A stretch of DNA of 64,000 nt, taken from Microbacterium sp. Its GTDB lineage: Bacteria > Actinomycetota > Actinomycetes > Actinomycetales > Microbacteriaceae. The stretch's first letter is position 1. Each line of letters opens with the position of its first letter. The notes beneath the pieces are model-generated. The model did no database searches. It was not told where the DNA came from and worked only from the letters and a program-made list of their open reading frames with translations. The stretch spans positions 33,748-97,747 of the forward strand of contig JAPSKH010000006.1 of the NCBI GenBank assembly GCA_031177765.1, in the 5' to 3' direction. Positions 8,461 to 17,319 of this stretch are shown piece after piece. A program made the translations under genes and the position numbers.

Positions 8461-9746
8461 GATTTGCTCCGAGGTACGAAGCGCGGCACCCAGCGGACGA
8501 ATGCCAGGGCGCCGAGCAGCCCGATCCCGCCCATGACGCCGGTCGCGACGGCGAGCGAGGACACCGCCGCGATGCCCGACACCAAGAGCGGGGCGGCGGC
8601 GCCACCGGCATCGGTCAGCGTGCGCCACGAGCCGAGGAACGGCGCCGGATCGGCCTTCGGTGCGACGTCGGCGCCGAGGGTCAGCAGGATGCCGCTCGAC
8701 AGCCCGTTGCCGACGCCCAGCACCGCGGCGAACATCGCGAACCACATCGCGGACTGATCGAGATCGTGGGTGAAGGCGAGGGCCAGGAACCCAGCTCCCA
8801 TGAGCAGCATCGCCGGCAGCGCCGCCCACAGCCGGCCGAAGCGGTCCATGACCTGGCCGCTGGCGTAGAAGAGAGCGAAGTCGATCGCGCCGGAGATGCC
8901 GACGACGAGTGCGATCGTCTGCGGGTCCAGACCGATCGACACACCCCACAGCGGCAGCACGACCTGCCGCGCCGAGCGGACGGCGGAGAGGGATGCCGCG
9001 GCCAGTCCCAGCCGGGACAGCACGTCGCGGTGCCGGACCATCGTGCGGAACACCCCGGTGCCCGGCCCGCTCCGGCGGTCGACAGCGGGAACGGAGCCGG
9101 TGACCGGCTCGCCGGTGTCCTCCATGCTCGCCGTCGCGTTGCGGCCATCGATCCGGGCGAACCGCCTCTCTGGATCGGGGCCGAGGAGCACGAGGAGCAC
9201 GGTCGCGACGAGGCATGCCGCGAAGAACCAGATCGTCGCGTGCTCGTCGTGGAACAGCACGAGAAGTCCCGCGGCGACGAACGGGCCGATGAACATCCCG
9301 AGGCGGAACGTGCCGCCCAGCAGCGACAGGGCACGTGCGCGGAAAGACAGCGGCACGCGCGTGGTCATGAAGGAGTGCCGGGCGAGCCCGAACGCGGCGG
9401 CGCAGAACCCGATGAGGAACACCGCCATCGCGAAGACCGGCAGCGTCGGCGCGACGGCGAGGACCACCACCCCGGCGAGGGACACGGTGCCGGCGATCGA
9501 CATCGTCAGCCGCTCGCCGATGCGGGCGACCGCCCACCCGGCCGGGATGTTGCCGCACAGCTGCCCGACGACCAGCGCCGAGGCCACGAGCGCCGCGGTC
9601 GCGACGTCCGCCCCGAGCTGCGCGGCGATCACGGGGATCAGGGGGATCACCGCCCCCTCGCCGAGGGCGAAGAGCACCGTCGGGCCGTACACCATCGGAC
9701 CGAACCGCCACAGCACGTCGCGGGCGGTGGGGGAGCGATCGGACAT
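8457..9746 (-). CDS. Major facilitator superfamily transporter
   Basis: A 429-residue MFS carrier with about twelve hydrophobic segments. The second loop has [11 protein letters not shown], close to the MFS motif A position, and the central loop (around residues 190-220) is hydrophilic. Substrate unknown; general appearance is of a drug/metabolite exporter. ATG at 9746 is chosen; a GTG lies nine bases further up. It diverges from prfB with only 25 bases between the starts, so promoters must overlap. The frame is open far upstream into prfB, but that part is a shadow. Confidence 0.82.
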   Translation of the reverse strand: MSDRSPTARDVLWRFGPMVYGPTVLFALGEGAVIPLIPVIAAQLGADVATAALVASALVVGQLCGNIPAGWAVARIGERLTMSIAGTVSLAGVVVLAVAPTLPVFAMAVFLIGFCAAAFGLARHSFMTTRVPLSFRARALSLLGGTFRLGMFIGPFVAAGLLVLFHDEHATIWFFAACLVATVLLVLLGPDPERRFARIDGRNATASMEDTGEPVTGSVPAVDRRSGPGTGVFRTMVRHRDVLSRLGLAAASLSAVRSARQVVLPLWGVSIGLDPQTIALVVGISGAIDFALFYASGQVMDRFGRLWAALPAMLLMGAGFLALAFTHDLDQSAMWFAMFAAVLGVGNGLSSGILLTLGADVAPKADPAPFLGSWRTLTDAGGAAAPLLVSGIAAVSSLAVATGVMGGIGLLGALAFVRWVPRFVPRSKS

Positions 9747-9771
9747 CGCTTCCACGTTAGTCTGGAGTGTC

Positions 9772-10884
9772 ATGCTCGAACTCGACCTCTCCGACGACAT
9801 CCAGGCGCTTCGCTCCACCTTCGACGACATCCGCGCCGTCGTCGATGTCGACGCGCTCACCGCTGAGATCGCGCGGCTGAGCGAGGAGGCCGGCGCTCCC
9901 GACCTGTGGGACGACGTCGAGAAGGCGCAGAAGGTCACCAGCGCCCTCAGCCACCGGCAGGCCGAGCTCAAGCGCATCACCGACATCGAGCAGCGGCTCG
10001 ACGACCTCGACGTCCTCGTCGAGCTCGCCAACGAGATGGACGACGAGGACTCCGCCGAGGAGGCCCGCCGCGAGCTCGCAGAGCTCGAGGACATCGTCGG
10101 CCAGCTCGAGGTGCAGACCCTCCTCGACGGCGAGTACGACGACCGCGCGGCGGTCGTGACCATCCGCTCCGGCGCCGGCGGCGACGACGCCACGGACTTC
10201 GCAGAGATGCTCATGCGCATGTACCTGCGCTGGGCTGAGCGCCACAAGTACCCCGTCAAGGTGATGGACACCTCCTACGCCGAGGGTGCGGGCATCAAGT
10301 CCGCGACCTTCGAGGTCGACGCGCCGTACGCCTACGGCACCCTCTCGGTCGAGGCGGGCACTCACCGTCTCGCGCGCATCAGCCCCTTCGGGGGCGCCGA
10401 CAAGCGGCAGACGAGCTTCGCCGCCGTCGAGGTCATCCCCGTCATGGAGGAGGCCGTCGAAGTGGACATCCCCGAGGGCGACATCCGCGTCGACGTCTTC
10501 CGCTCGTCGGGCCCCGGCGGGCAGTCGGTCAACACGACCGACTCCGCCGTGCGCATCACGCACATCCCCACCGGCATCGTCGTGTCGATGCAGAACGAGA
10601 AGTCGCAGATCCAGAACCGCGCCGCGGCGATGCGGGTCCTGCAGACGCGCCTGCTCCTGCTCAAGCGCGAGGAGGAGGCGGCGAAGAAGAAGGAGCTCGC
10701 CGGCACCATCACCGCCAGCTGGGGCGACCAGATGCGCTCGTACTTCCTCTACGGCCAGCAGCTCGTCAAGGACCTCCGCACCGGTCACGAGGTCGGCAAC
10801 CCGGCGACGGTGTTCGACGGCGATCTCGACGGCTTCATCGCCGCCGGCATCCGGTGGCGCAAGCGCAAGGACGACGACGACTGA
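9772..10884 (+). CDS. prfB: Peptide chain release factor 2
   Basis: RF2 (370 residues) recognises UGA/UAA stop codons and triggers peptide release in the ribosome. It carries the codon-reading tripeptide SPF at 204-206 and the catalytic GGQ at 249-251 in [17 protein letters not shown]. The gene is one uninterrupted frame: the in-frame UGA and programmed +1 frameshift known from many prfB genes are absent, so that autoregulation does not operate here. ATG has GGAG upstream, and a TAGTCT -10-like hexamer lies at 9758-9763. Confidence 0.97.
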   Translation: MLELDLSDDIQALRSTFDDIRAVVDVDALTAEIARLSEEAGAPDLWDDVEKAQKVTSALSHRQAELKRITDIEQRLDDLDVLVELANEMDDEDSAEEARRELAELEDIVGQLEVQTLLDGEYDDRAAVVTIRSGAGGDDATDFAEMLMRMYLRWAERHKYPVKVMDTSYAEGAGIKSATFEVDAPYAYGTLSVEAGTHRLARISPFGGADKRQTSFAAVEVIPVMEEAVEVDIPEGDIRVDVFRSSGPGGQSVNTTDSAVRITHIPTGIVVSMQNEKSQIQNRAAAMRVLQTRLLLLKREEEAAKKKELAGTITASWGDQMRSYFLYGQQLVKDLRTGHEVGNPATVFDGDLDGFIAAGIRWRKRKDDDD

Positions 10885-10885
10885 C

Positions 10886-10932
10886 CGGATGCCACTGCCG
10901 GGGTGTCGCTGAACCCGGCCACGAGGCATCCG
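10886..10932 (+). terminator. Hairpin between prfB and ftsE
   Basis: Two nested perfect arms: CGGATGCC (10886-10893) with GGCATCCG (10925-10932), and inside them GCCGGG (10897-10902) with CCCGGC (10914-10919). There is no U tract, so it is a GC-type hairpin terminator at best. It ends just before the ftsE -10-like element. Confidence 0.45.
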
Positions 10933-10949
10933 CTTAGGCTCGATAGGCC

Positions 10950-12194
10950 ATGATCCGGTTCGAGAACGTCACGAAGCGCTTCCGCGGCACTTCGAGACCC
11001 GCCCTCAGCAATGTCGACTTCGAAGTCCAACGGGGGGAGTTCGTCTTCCTCGTCGGGGCCTCGGGTTCCGGGAAGTCCTCGTGTCTGAGGCTCATCCTGC
11101 GGGAGGAGACCCCCAGCGAGGGCCGCGTCGTCGTGCTCGGGCGCGACCTCCGCTCGCTGTCGAACCGGAAGGTGCCGTACTTCCGCCGCCACGTCGGCGC
11201 GGTGTTCCAGGACTTCCGGCTGCTGCCGACCAAGACCGTCTTCCAGAACGTCGCCTTCACGCTGCAGGTGATCGGATCATCGCGCGCCTTCATCCAGCAG
11301 GCGGTGCCGGAGGTGCTCGCGCTCGTGGGCCTCGCCGGCAAGGAGAAGCGCTTCCCGCACGAGCTGTCCGGCGGTGAGCAGCAGCGCGTCGCGATCGCGC
11401 GGGCGCTCGCGAATCGGCCCCAGGTGCTGCTCGCCGACGAGCCCACGGGAAACCTCGACCCGGCGACCTCGGTCGACATCATGCAGCTGCTCTCGCGCAT
11501 CAACGCCAACGGCACCACGGTCGTCATGGCCACGCACGAGGCCGGCTTCGTCGACCAGATGCAGCGCCGCGTGATCGAGCTGCGGCACGGCGAGATGATC
11601 CGCGACGAGCGTCACGGCGGCTACGGCGACACCTCCAGCATCCCGAGCCTCGCACCCGAGCCCGAGCGCGGGGCCGCCGCCGTCGCCGCCCTCACCGCGG
11701 TGCTCGAACTGCACCGCGAGATCGTCGAGACCGGGACGGTCGAGCCTGACGTGGTCGACGCCGCCGTCTCGGCCGCGAGCATCGCCGCGGAGTCCGAGAT
11801 CCAGGAGCAGGTGGCCGAGGCGACGCAGGCGGCGGCCGCGGAGTCCGCCGCGGCACTCGCGCGGCAGACCGAGACAGAGGACCCGCGCCCCGCGTCCGCG
11901 CAGCCGGCTCCCGCTCAGCCCGTCACCCGACCTGCCGCATCGACGGGCTCCCGCCCGTCGTCTCCGGACCCGGTCTCCGCACCGCAGCAGGCGCCGACCG
12001 CTCAGCCGACGCAGGACGCCGCCCGCACATCCGCCGGGCGACCGCCGGAGCCTGCACCGCAGCCGCCGACGTCTCAGACGAACCCCATCCCGGTCGTCGA
12101 GGCGCTCGAGCTGGATGTCGCCGAACTGGGCCTCGCCGACCGGCTGGGTCTGGGCAAGACGGATCAGGACGACGAAGTGGGGCCGACCTCGTGA
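10950..12194 (+). CDS. ftsE: Cell-division ATP-binding protein FtsE with long tail
   Basis: ATPase of the FtsEX complex, which in actinobacteria activates a peptidoglycan hydrolase during division. The first about 225 residues are a complete ABC ATPase: Walker [10 protein letters not shown] (36-44), [11 protein letters not shown], signature LSGGEQQR and Walker B VLLADEP. Typical FtsE ends there; this protein continues to 414 residues with an Ala/Pro/Gln-rich, probably disordered linker and ends in a short segment ([18 protein letters not shown]) that looks helical. A TAGGCT hexamer at 10935-10940 suggests a near-leaderless transcript. It overlaps ftsX by four bases. Confidence 0.95.
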   Translation: MIRFENVTKRFRGTSRPALSNVDFEVQRGEFVFLVGASGSGKSSCLRLILREETPSEGRVVVLGRDLRSLSNRKVPYFRRHVGAVFQDFRLLPTKTVFQNVAFTLQVIGSSRAFIQQAVPEVLALVGLAGKEKRFPHELSGGEQQRVAIARALANRPQVLLADEPTGNLDPATSVDIMQLLSRINANGTTVVMATHEAGFVDQMQRRVIELRHGEMIRDERHGGYGDTSSIPSLAPEPERGAAAVAALTAVLELHREIVETGTVEPDVVDAAVSAASIAAESEIQEQVAEATQAAAAESAAALARQTETEDPRPASAQPAPAQPVTRPAASTGSRPSSPDPVSAPQQAPTAQPTQDAARTSAGRPPEPAPQPPTSQTNPIPVVEALELDVAELGLADRLGLGKTDQDDEVGPTS

Positions 12195-13105
12195 GGCTGG
12201 GATTGATCCTGTCGGAGGCGTTCACCGGACTGCGCCGGAACGTCTCGATGGTGGTGTCCGTCGTCCTCGTCACGTTCGTCTCGCTGACGTTCGTCGGCGC
12301 CGCGATCCTCATGCAGATGCAGATCGGCACCATGCGCGACTTCTGGGTCGACCGCGCTCAGGTGGCGATCTACATGTGCACCGACATCTCGCAGTCGCCC
12401 ACGTGCGCCAACGGCGTGGCGACGCAGGAGCAGCTGGACGCGGTGCAGGAGAAGCTCGATGGTCCCGCGCTCTCGCCGCTCATCCGCGACGTGCGCTTCG
12501 AGAACAGCGAGGAGGCGTACCAGAACGTCATCGAGCTGCTCGGCGAGGACTACGCCAGCGTCATCACGCCCGACCAGCTCAACCAGACCTACTGGATCAA
12601 CCTCGTCGATCAGCGCCAGTCCGACGTGATCATCGAGGCGTTCACCGGAACGGACGGCGTCGAGGAGGTGCAGGACCAGCTGCAGTACCTCGAGCCGCTC
12701 TTCTCCGCGCTCACCATCGCGACCTACATCGCCGTCGGCATCGCCGCGCTCATGCTGATCGCAGCCGTGCTGCTGATCGCGACCACGATCCGCCTGTCGG
12801 CCTACGCGCGCCGGCGGGAGCTCGGCATCATGCGCCTCGTCGGAGCGTCCAACCGGTTCATCCAGACGCCATTCATCCTCGAGGGCGTGTTCGCGGCGCT
12901 CATCGGATCGCTGCTGGCCAGCGGGGCCGTGCTCGCCGGCGTGCACTTCGGCGTAGCGGGATACCTGCGGACCCGCGTCGAGTTCGTCACGACGTGGGTG
13001 GGCATGGGCGAGGCATGGCTCGTCGTGCCGGTGCTGATCCTCGTCGGCGTCGTCCTCGCCGCGCTGTCGGCGGGATTCGCCATTCGTCGCTGGCTGCGCG
13101 CGTAG
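12191..13105 (+). CDS. ftsX: Cell-division permease-like protein FtsX
   Basis: Membrane partner of FtsE, 304 residues. It has an N-terminal helix (about 20-42), a large extracellular domain (about 45-170, with cysteines in MCTDISQSPTCANG) that contacts the cell-wall hydrolase, and three C-terminal helices with the FtsX/MacB-type RRRELGIMRLVGAS motif. GTG start in a GTGA overlap with ftsE. Length and topology match the family. Confidence 0.95.
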   Translation: MRLGLILSEAFTGLRRNVSMVVSVVLVTFVSLTFVGAAILMQMQIGTMRDFWVDRAQVAIYMCTDISQSPTCANGVATQEQLDAVQEKLDGPALSPLIRDVRFENSEEAYQNVIELLGEDYASVITPDQLNQTYWINLVDQRQSDVIIEAFTGTDGVEEVQDQLQYLEPLFSALTIATYIAVGIAALMLIAAVLLIATTIRLSAYARRRELGIMRLVGASNRFIQTPFILEGVFAALIGSLLASGAVLAGVHFGVAGYLRTRVEFVTTWVGMGEAWLVVPVLILVGVVLAALSAGFAIRRWLRA

Positions 13106-13192
13106 CATCCGCCCCCGGTTCCCGCCCCGTCCGCCCGCCGCGGTAGACTGACAGGCTGCCGCCTCGGATGCGGCATCCAGCGAGGAGAGATC

Positions 13193-13669
13193 ATGCCCAG
13201 GGAACGCGGTGAGAAGGTCGTCGCGACCAATCGTCGCGCGCGCCACGAGTACAACATCGAGAAGACCTACGAAGCAGGTCTCGTGCTCACGGGCACCGAG
13301 GTGAAGTCGCTGCGCGAGGGTCGGGCGAATCTCACCGACGGCTATGCGTACATCGACGGCGGCGAGGCGTTCCTGGATGCCGTGCACATCCCCGAGTACG
13401 CGCAGGGCCACTGGACCAACCACTCCGCCAAGCGCACCCGCAAGCTGCTGCTGCACAAGGAGGAGATCGTCAAGCTGTCCCATGCGATCTCCGCGGGCGG
13501 GTACACCCTCGTGCCGCTGAAGCTCTACTTCTCCGACGGGCGCGCGAAGGTCGAGATCGCGGTGGCGAAGGGCAAGCGCGAGTACGAGAAGCGCCAGACC
13601 ATCCGCGAGCGCGAGGACAAGCGCGAGGCCGAGCGTGCCATGCGCACCCGCAACCGTCTGGGGGAGTAG
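13193..13669 (+). CDS. smpB: SsrA-binding protein SmpB
   Basis: SmpB (158 residues) binds the tRNA-like end of tmRNA and brings it to stalled ribosomes. Family blocks are present: [34 protein letters not shown] and the basic C-terminal tail ([23 protein letters not shown] in part) that enters the mRNA channel. GAGGAGAG precedes the ATG, and a TAGACT -10-like hexamer lies at 13144-13149. The partner RNA gene ssrA follows 0.8 kb downstream, beyond one gene on the opposite strand. Confidence 0.97.
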   Translation: MPRERGEKVVATNRRARHEYNIEKTYEAGLVLTGTEVKSLREGRANLTDGYAYIDGGEAFLDAVHIPEYAQGHWTNHSAKRTRKLLLHKEEIVKLSHAISAGGYTLVPLKLYFSDGRAKVEIAVAKGKREYEKRQTIREREDKREAERAMRTRNRLGE

Positions 13670-13672
13670 CGC

Positions 13673-14344
13673 TCAGCGCGCGGTGAACCGCGCCTCCACC
13701 GCGGCGGCGACGACGATGTCCTCCGGCTGCAGCTGCACCGCCGGCGCATCGGCGCTCTCGCTCGCGAAGGACGCTCTCGCCATCAGCATGCGCGGGGTGG
13801 GGGATGCGTCGGCGCTGTCATGACGGAGAAGTCCGACATCGGCGACCTCGAGGGGCGCCACATCCGCGAAGCCCAGCGCTCCCGCGTATGCCGTCGCGCG
13901 GGTGACCGCGACGCCGACCGCGTGCGTCGCGACCTCCCGCTCCACCGCGGCGCGCGTCTCGGGCGTCAGTCGCCATTCGATTCCCGTCAGCTGCACCCCG
14001 TCTCGCTCGGCGACGTCGCCCGCCCACCACGACAGCACCGCGAAGTCGGAGAAGGTCGCCGTGACGTCGACGCTCGCATGATGCACCGGCGCGAGCCGCC
14101 GGCCCTCGGGGCTCCACGGACGCTCCGACCACACCGTGACCCGCTGGCTCGTCCACTCGATCACCGTGCCGGCCTCGGCCCGCGACGCGAGATCTTCGCG
14201 GACGGGCTCTGCGAGGGCCGCCATGCGTTCGACGACGGCCCCACGCTCGCGACCCTCCGCCCGGATGGTCAGGTGCGCCACCGCGCGCTCGGGCGGGATC
14301 CGCACCTCGTGCTCGCCTCGGACGGTGATGACGACATCGTTCAT
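13673..14344 (-). CDS. SIMPL-domain (DUF541) protein
   Basis: A 223-residue protein with SIMPL-domain features: ITVRGEHEVRIPPERAVAHLTI at the N-terminus (first strand and helix), the middle TATFSDFAVLSWW region and the C-terminal AVEREVATHAVGVAVTRATAYA helix followed by two strands. No signal peptide is seen, unlike periplasmic relatives. ATG at 14344 fits the domain start; the frame is open further but the extension is not family-like. It is convergent with smpB, three bases away. Biochemical role unknown. Confidence 0.8.
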   Translation of the reverse strand: MNDVVITVRGEHEVRIPPERAVAHLTIRAEGRERGAVVERMAALAEPVREDLASRAEAGTVIEWTSQRVTVWSERPWSPEGRRLAPVHHASVDVTATFSDFAVLSWWAGDVAERDGVQLTGIEWRLTPETRAAVEREVATHAVGVAVTRATAYAGALGFADVAPLEVADVGLLRHDSADASPTPRMLMARASFASESADAPAVQLQPEDIVVAAAVEARFTAR

Positions 14345-14455
14345 GACGCCGACTCTACGCACCCCGGCCACCTGCACCAGGATTCCGCTCCGAGGACGGG
14401 AATGGCGACCCCACGGCATCCGTTGTATCCTGATGTGCTCGGAAGCTTCGGCGCC

Positions 14456-14470
14456 GAGTTGTGACAACTC
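14456..14470. repeat. Perfect palindrome upstream of ssrA
   Basis: GAGTTGT-G-ACAACTC, two 7-base arms around one base, 36 bases before the mature tmRNA 5' end. It could be an operator, or a hairpin in the ssrA precursor leader if transcription starts at the TATCCT -10-like element at 14426-14431. Confidence 0.35.
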
Positions 14471-14506
14471 CACAGTGTGACAGCGGTCCTTCGCACGAAG
14501 GCTCAC

Positions 14507-14875
14507 GGGGATGATCGGTTTCGACATCGCCTGCGAATCTGCGTGAAGCGGGCCGAGGATGCAGGGTTATCTCGTGAACGCTCCCTGCGAACCAATAACT
14601 GCCAATAAGCAGCAGTCTGACTTCGCCCTCGCTGCCTAAGCGAGTCCGATAGTCCGTCAGTCCGTGGGTGATCCCGACACGGTTCCTGGCGTCATCTAGG
14701 GATCTTGCTGCGCGTCGGTGCCTGAACGCCGCGCGGGACTCTTTCAGGCTGGGCCCGTCGACTCAGGTGTCTGTGACAAGAGTCGGGGCCGAGCAGAACG
14801 TCTGCACAGACTGCGCCCGGAGAAGCCGCAGTATCTCAGCGATGGACGGGGGTTCGATTCCCCCCATCTCCACCA
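14507..14875 (+). ncRNA. ssrA: Transfer-messenger RNA (tmRNA)
   Basis: One-piece tmRNA that rescues stalled ribosomes with SmpB. The 5' end GGGGATG pairs with CATCTCC at the 3' end (one G-U pair), followed by discriminator A and an encoded CCA at 14873-14875. The conserved ATCGGTTTCGAC and GGGGGTTCGATTCCCCCC (T-arm) are both present. The tag reading frame begins at GCC 14601 and stops at TAA 14637-14639, encoding ANKQQSDFALAA; the FALAA end is a typical protease-recognition tail. Confidence 0.96.
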
Positions 14876-14891
14876 GCCGCTGTCACAGAGG

Positions 14892-14935
14892 AGGGCCCGA
14901 GAGCCGCGAAACCACGCGGATCTCGGGCCCTTCTC
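14892..14935 (+). terminator. ssrA terminator
   Basis: AGGGCCCGAGA (14892-14902) pairs with TCTCGGGCCCT (14921-14931), and CCGCG (14904-14908) with CGCGG (14915-14919), followed by TTCTC. A strong hairpin 17 bases after the tmRNA CCA. Confidence 0.8.
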
Positions 14936-14994
14936 ATTACAGAAAGACGAACGGGGTCTGGTTTTCGGGCGCAGCCGGCCGTAGCTTGTCTGCC

Positions 14995-17319
14995 ATGCGG
15001 TCCGGACGTCGTCTGCTTCGTACGGTGGCTGCGGTCGGTGTGGGCGTGCTGACCGCGGCGGTTCTCAGCGCGATGGTGATCATCACGCCGGCCGATTCCG
15101 CGGCGGCCCAGCCTCCCGCTCCGCTGGCGGTGACGTATGTCGCGCGGGTGTGCGATTCGTATTCCGACATCATGGCGAACAAGGCCAGGAACAACATCCA
15201 GGAATCACTGTTCAACCTGGGACCCGATTCGTCCTACGCCCCCTCCGACATCGTGGAGCCGGCGGCAGAGGCCGCCGGGTCGCCGCAGTGCCGCCCCATG
15301 TCGGACTGGCGGTTCTCCACCGGGTCGGCGATCACGGGGAAATCCCCCTCCACCGACAACCTCTCGATCGTGAGGGGACTCTTCCGGTCGGACATCGTCA
15401 CGCAAGCCGAAACGACGTTGCGCGACGCGCTGGGTCAGCCCATCCCGGGTGAGAACGGACAGCCGCAGACCATCGAAGGCGCGGTCACCGTCCAGCTCTC
15501 TGGCGCCGAGGCCTCGTGGGTGCGAGGCGGTCGGTCGCTGTGGGTCCAGGGCGGGTCACCCGAGGCGCCGCTCAACGGACGCTCCGACATCGGGTTCGGT
15601 GCCCTCCGCTGCGCCCATGACGCGCTCAACGGCGACAACGTGGATGCCGTGACGTTCCCGCAGTCGCGCACGCATGTCTTCTGCTACTACTACGCAGTCA
15701 CGCCGCCGCCTCCGCCAGGCACGATCACTGTGGTCAAGCAGCTGGCCGGCGCGGCACAGGGCGGCGACTTCGACTTCGAAGGCAACATCTCGTACAACCC
15801 GGGCGGCGCCTTCTCCATCCCCGCCACCCCGACCGACGCCGGGGTCGAGCGGTTCGTCCGGGGCGCCACCCTGGGAAGCACGATCCAGCCGCCATGGTCG
15901 TTCACGGAACTCACCGAACCGGGCTGGAGCCCGCCTGCGACGGCAGCCTGCACCTCTCGCACCGGTGAGAGCGTCATCGCGACGAACGGTGCGACGACGA
16001 CGGTGGACCTCGCGGGCGGTGATGACGTCACATGCACCTACACGAACACTCCGGCACCGCTCGGAGCCGGTCAGCTCGCCAAGCAGACCATCGGCGGAGT
16101 CGGCAGCTTCCCCTTCAGCATCACAGGCCCGAACGCCACCGAGACCTTCACCGCCGTCACCACGGCGCCCGGCACGCCGGAGGTCTTCGCCACACGCGCC
16201 GGCGCTCCGTCCGGCACATACACGGCTGTCGAAACGATGCCGACGGACTCGACCCTCACCGGTCCGGGCACATGGAGCATGACATCCGCCGTGTGCAACG
16301 GCGCCGCGGTGCCCGTCGTCAACGATCCGACGACCACACCCGCTCGAGCCACCGTGGATTACATCGCCGACCCCGGCAGCGACGTCGCGTGCCTGTTCAC
16401 CAACACGTTCACGCCCGCCGGCTCGATCGACATCGTCAAGACGTCCGTCGGCGGCACCGGCCGCTTCGAGTACACGGTCCTCTCCCCGGACGACAATCTG
16501 GCGACCGTGGCCTCTCCAGCAGCGGTCACGTCGACGCCAGGAGAGCCGACGGCGGCCTCGCCGTCGATCACGGGCATCTCCGCCGCCCCGGGATCGCGGT
16601 ACCTCATCCGTGAGACGATGCCCGCCCCTGACACGGGCGGATTCTGGGTGCTCGACTCAGTGGACTGCGGCCCGAACGCTCTGCAAGTGGACCTCAGGCG
16701 GGCGGGGGTCCTCATCGCACTCACTCCCAGCAACCCGCACGCCACGTGCCGCTTCCAGAACCGGTACCAGCCGTATGGCACGCTCTCGGTCACGAAGACG
16801 ACGACACCCGACCAGCAGCTGCGACCCGACGATGCCACCATCGACCTCGCGTGCACCGATGGCATCGGCGGGTCCTTCTCGGTGGCGTCCGGGCAGGGCG
16901 CCAATGACAGCGGCGTCGCGGTGTTCGACCGGAACATCGAGTGCACCGTCACCGAACCGGAGACCGGAGCAGCCGAGGGCGTGCGTGTCGCCGTCGACGC
17001 GGAGCTGATCGTCGACGACGGTCCGCCGCAGCCCTACCGGCTCGGCGATCCGTTCACTGCGGAACTGGGCCGCGATACGCAGGTCGTGATCACGAACCGG
17101 CTCGACGAACCAGCACCCACGCGGTCGCCTGCACCGAGCCCGCCGACCGGAGTGCAGCCCTCGGCCCCGGGCGGCGCGGCGGACCCTGCGGGCGGACTTC
17201 CGGCAACCGGGTCAGCAGCACCGATCTGGGCACTGGTCAGCGCCGTCGGCATGCTTCTCGCCGGGGCGGCGCTGTGGTCGATCGCAAGGCTCCGTCGGCG
17301 GCGCACGCTCAAGGACTGA
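14995..17319 (+). CDS. LPXTG-anchored surface protein with prealbumin-like repeats
   Basis: A 774-residue secreted protein. It has a signal peptide (basic RSGRR, hydrophobic stretch 12-30, AxA-like site near 38), a non-repetitive N-terminal domain (about 40-237, cysteine-containing) and then three or four modules of about 100 residues beginning TITVVKQ, QLAKQTIGG, SIDIVKTSVGG and TLSVTKTTT, as in SpaA/prealbumin-like folds of pilins and adhesins. A Pro-rich linker, LPATG at 735-739, a membrane helix and a basic end form the sortase signal. The open frame upstream runs through ssrA and is not coding. No clear ribosome-binding site. Confidence 0.82.
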   Translation: MRSGRRLLRTVAAVGVGVLTAAVLSAMVIITPADSAAAQPPAPLAVTYVARVCDSYSDIMANKARNNIQESLFNLGPDSSYAPSDIVEPAAEAAGSPQCRPMSDWRFSTGSAITGKSPSTDNLSIVRGLFRSDIVTQAETTLRDALGQPIPGENGQPQTIEGAVTVQLSGAEASWVRGGRSLWVQGGSPEAPLNGRSDIGFGALRCAHDALNGDNVDAVTFPQSRTHVFCYYYAVTPPPPPGTITVVKQLAGAAQGGDFDFEGNISYNPGGAFSIPATPTDAGVERFVRGATLGSTIQPPWSFTELTEPGWSPPATAACTSRTGESVIATNGATTTVDLAGGDDVTCTYTNTPAPLGAGQLAKQTIGGVGSFPFSITGPNATETFTAVTTAPGTPEVFATRAGAPSGTYTAVETMPTDSTLTGPGTWSMTSAVCNGAAVPVVNDPTTTPARATVDYIADPGSDVACLFTNTFTPAGSIDIVKTSVGGTGRFEYTVLSPDDNLATVASPAAVTSTPGEPTAASPSITGISAAPGSRYLIRETMPAPDTGGFWVLDSVDCGPNALQVDLRRAGVLIALTPSNPHATCRFQNRYQPYGTLSVTKTTTPDQQLRPDDATIDLACTDGIGGSFSVASGQGANDSGVAVFDRNIECTVTEPETGAAEGVRVAVDAELIVDDGPPQPYRLGDPFTAELGRDTQVVITNRLDEPAPTRSPAPSPPTGVQPSAPGGAADPAGGLPATGSAAPIWALVSAVGMLLAGAALWSIARLRRRRTLKD

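Noticed and set aside
9772..10884. Programmed +1 frameshift in prfB
   Set aside because: Looked for an in-frame TGA preceded by a slippery CTT near the start. The gene is one continuous frame.
14668..14994. Upstream extension of the LPATG surface protein frame
   Set aside because: It would pass through the tmRNA 3' half and its terminator; the signal peptide at 14995 is the natural N-terminus.
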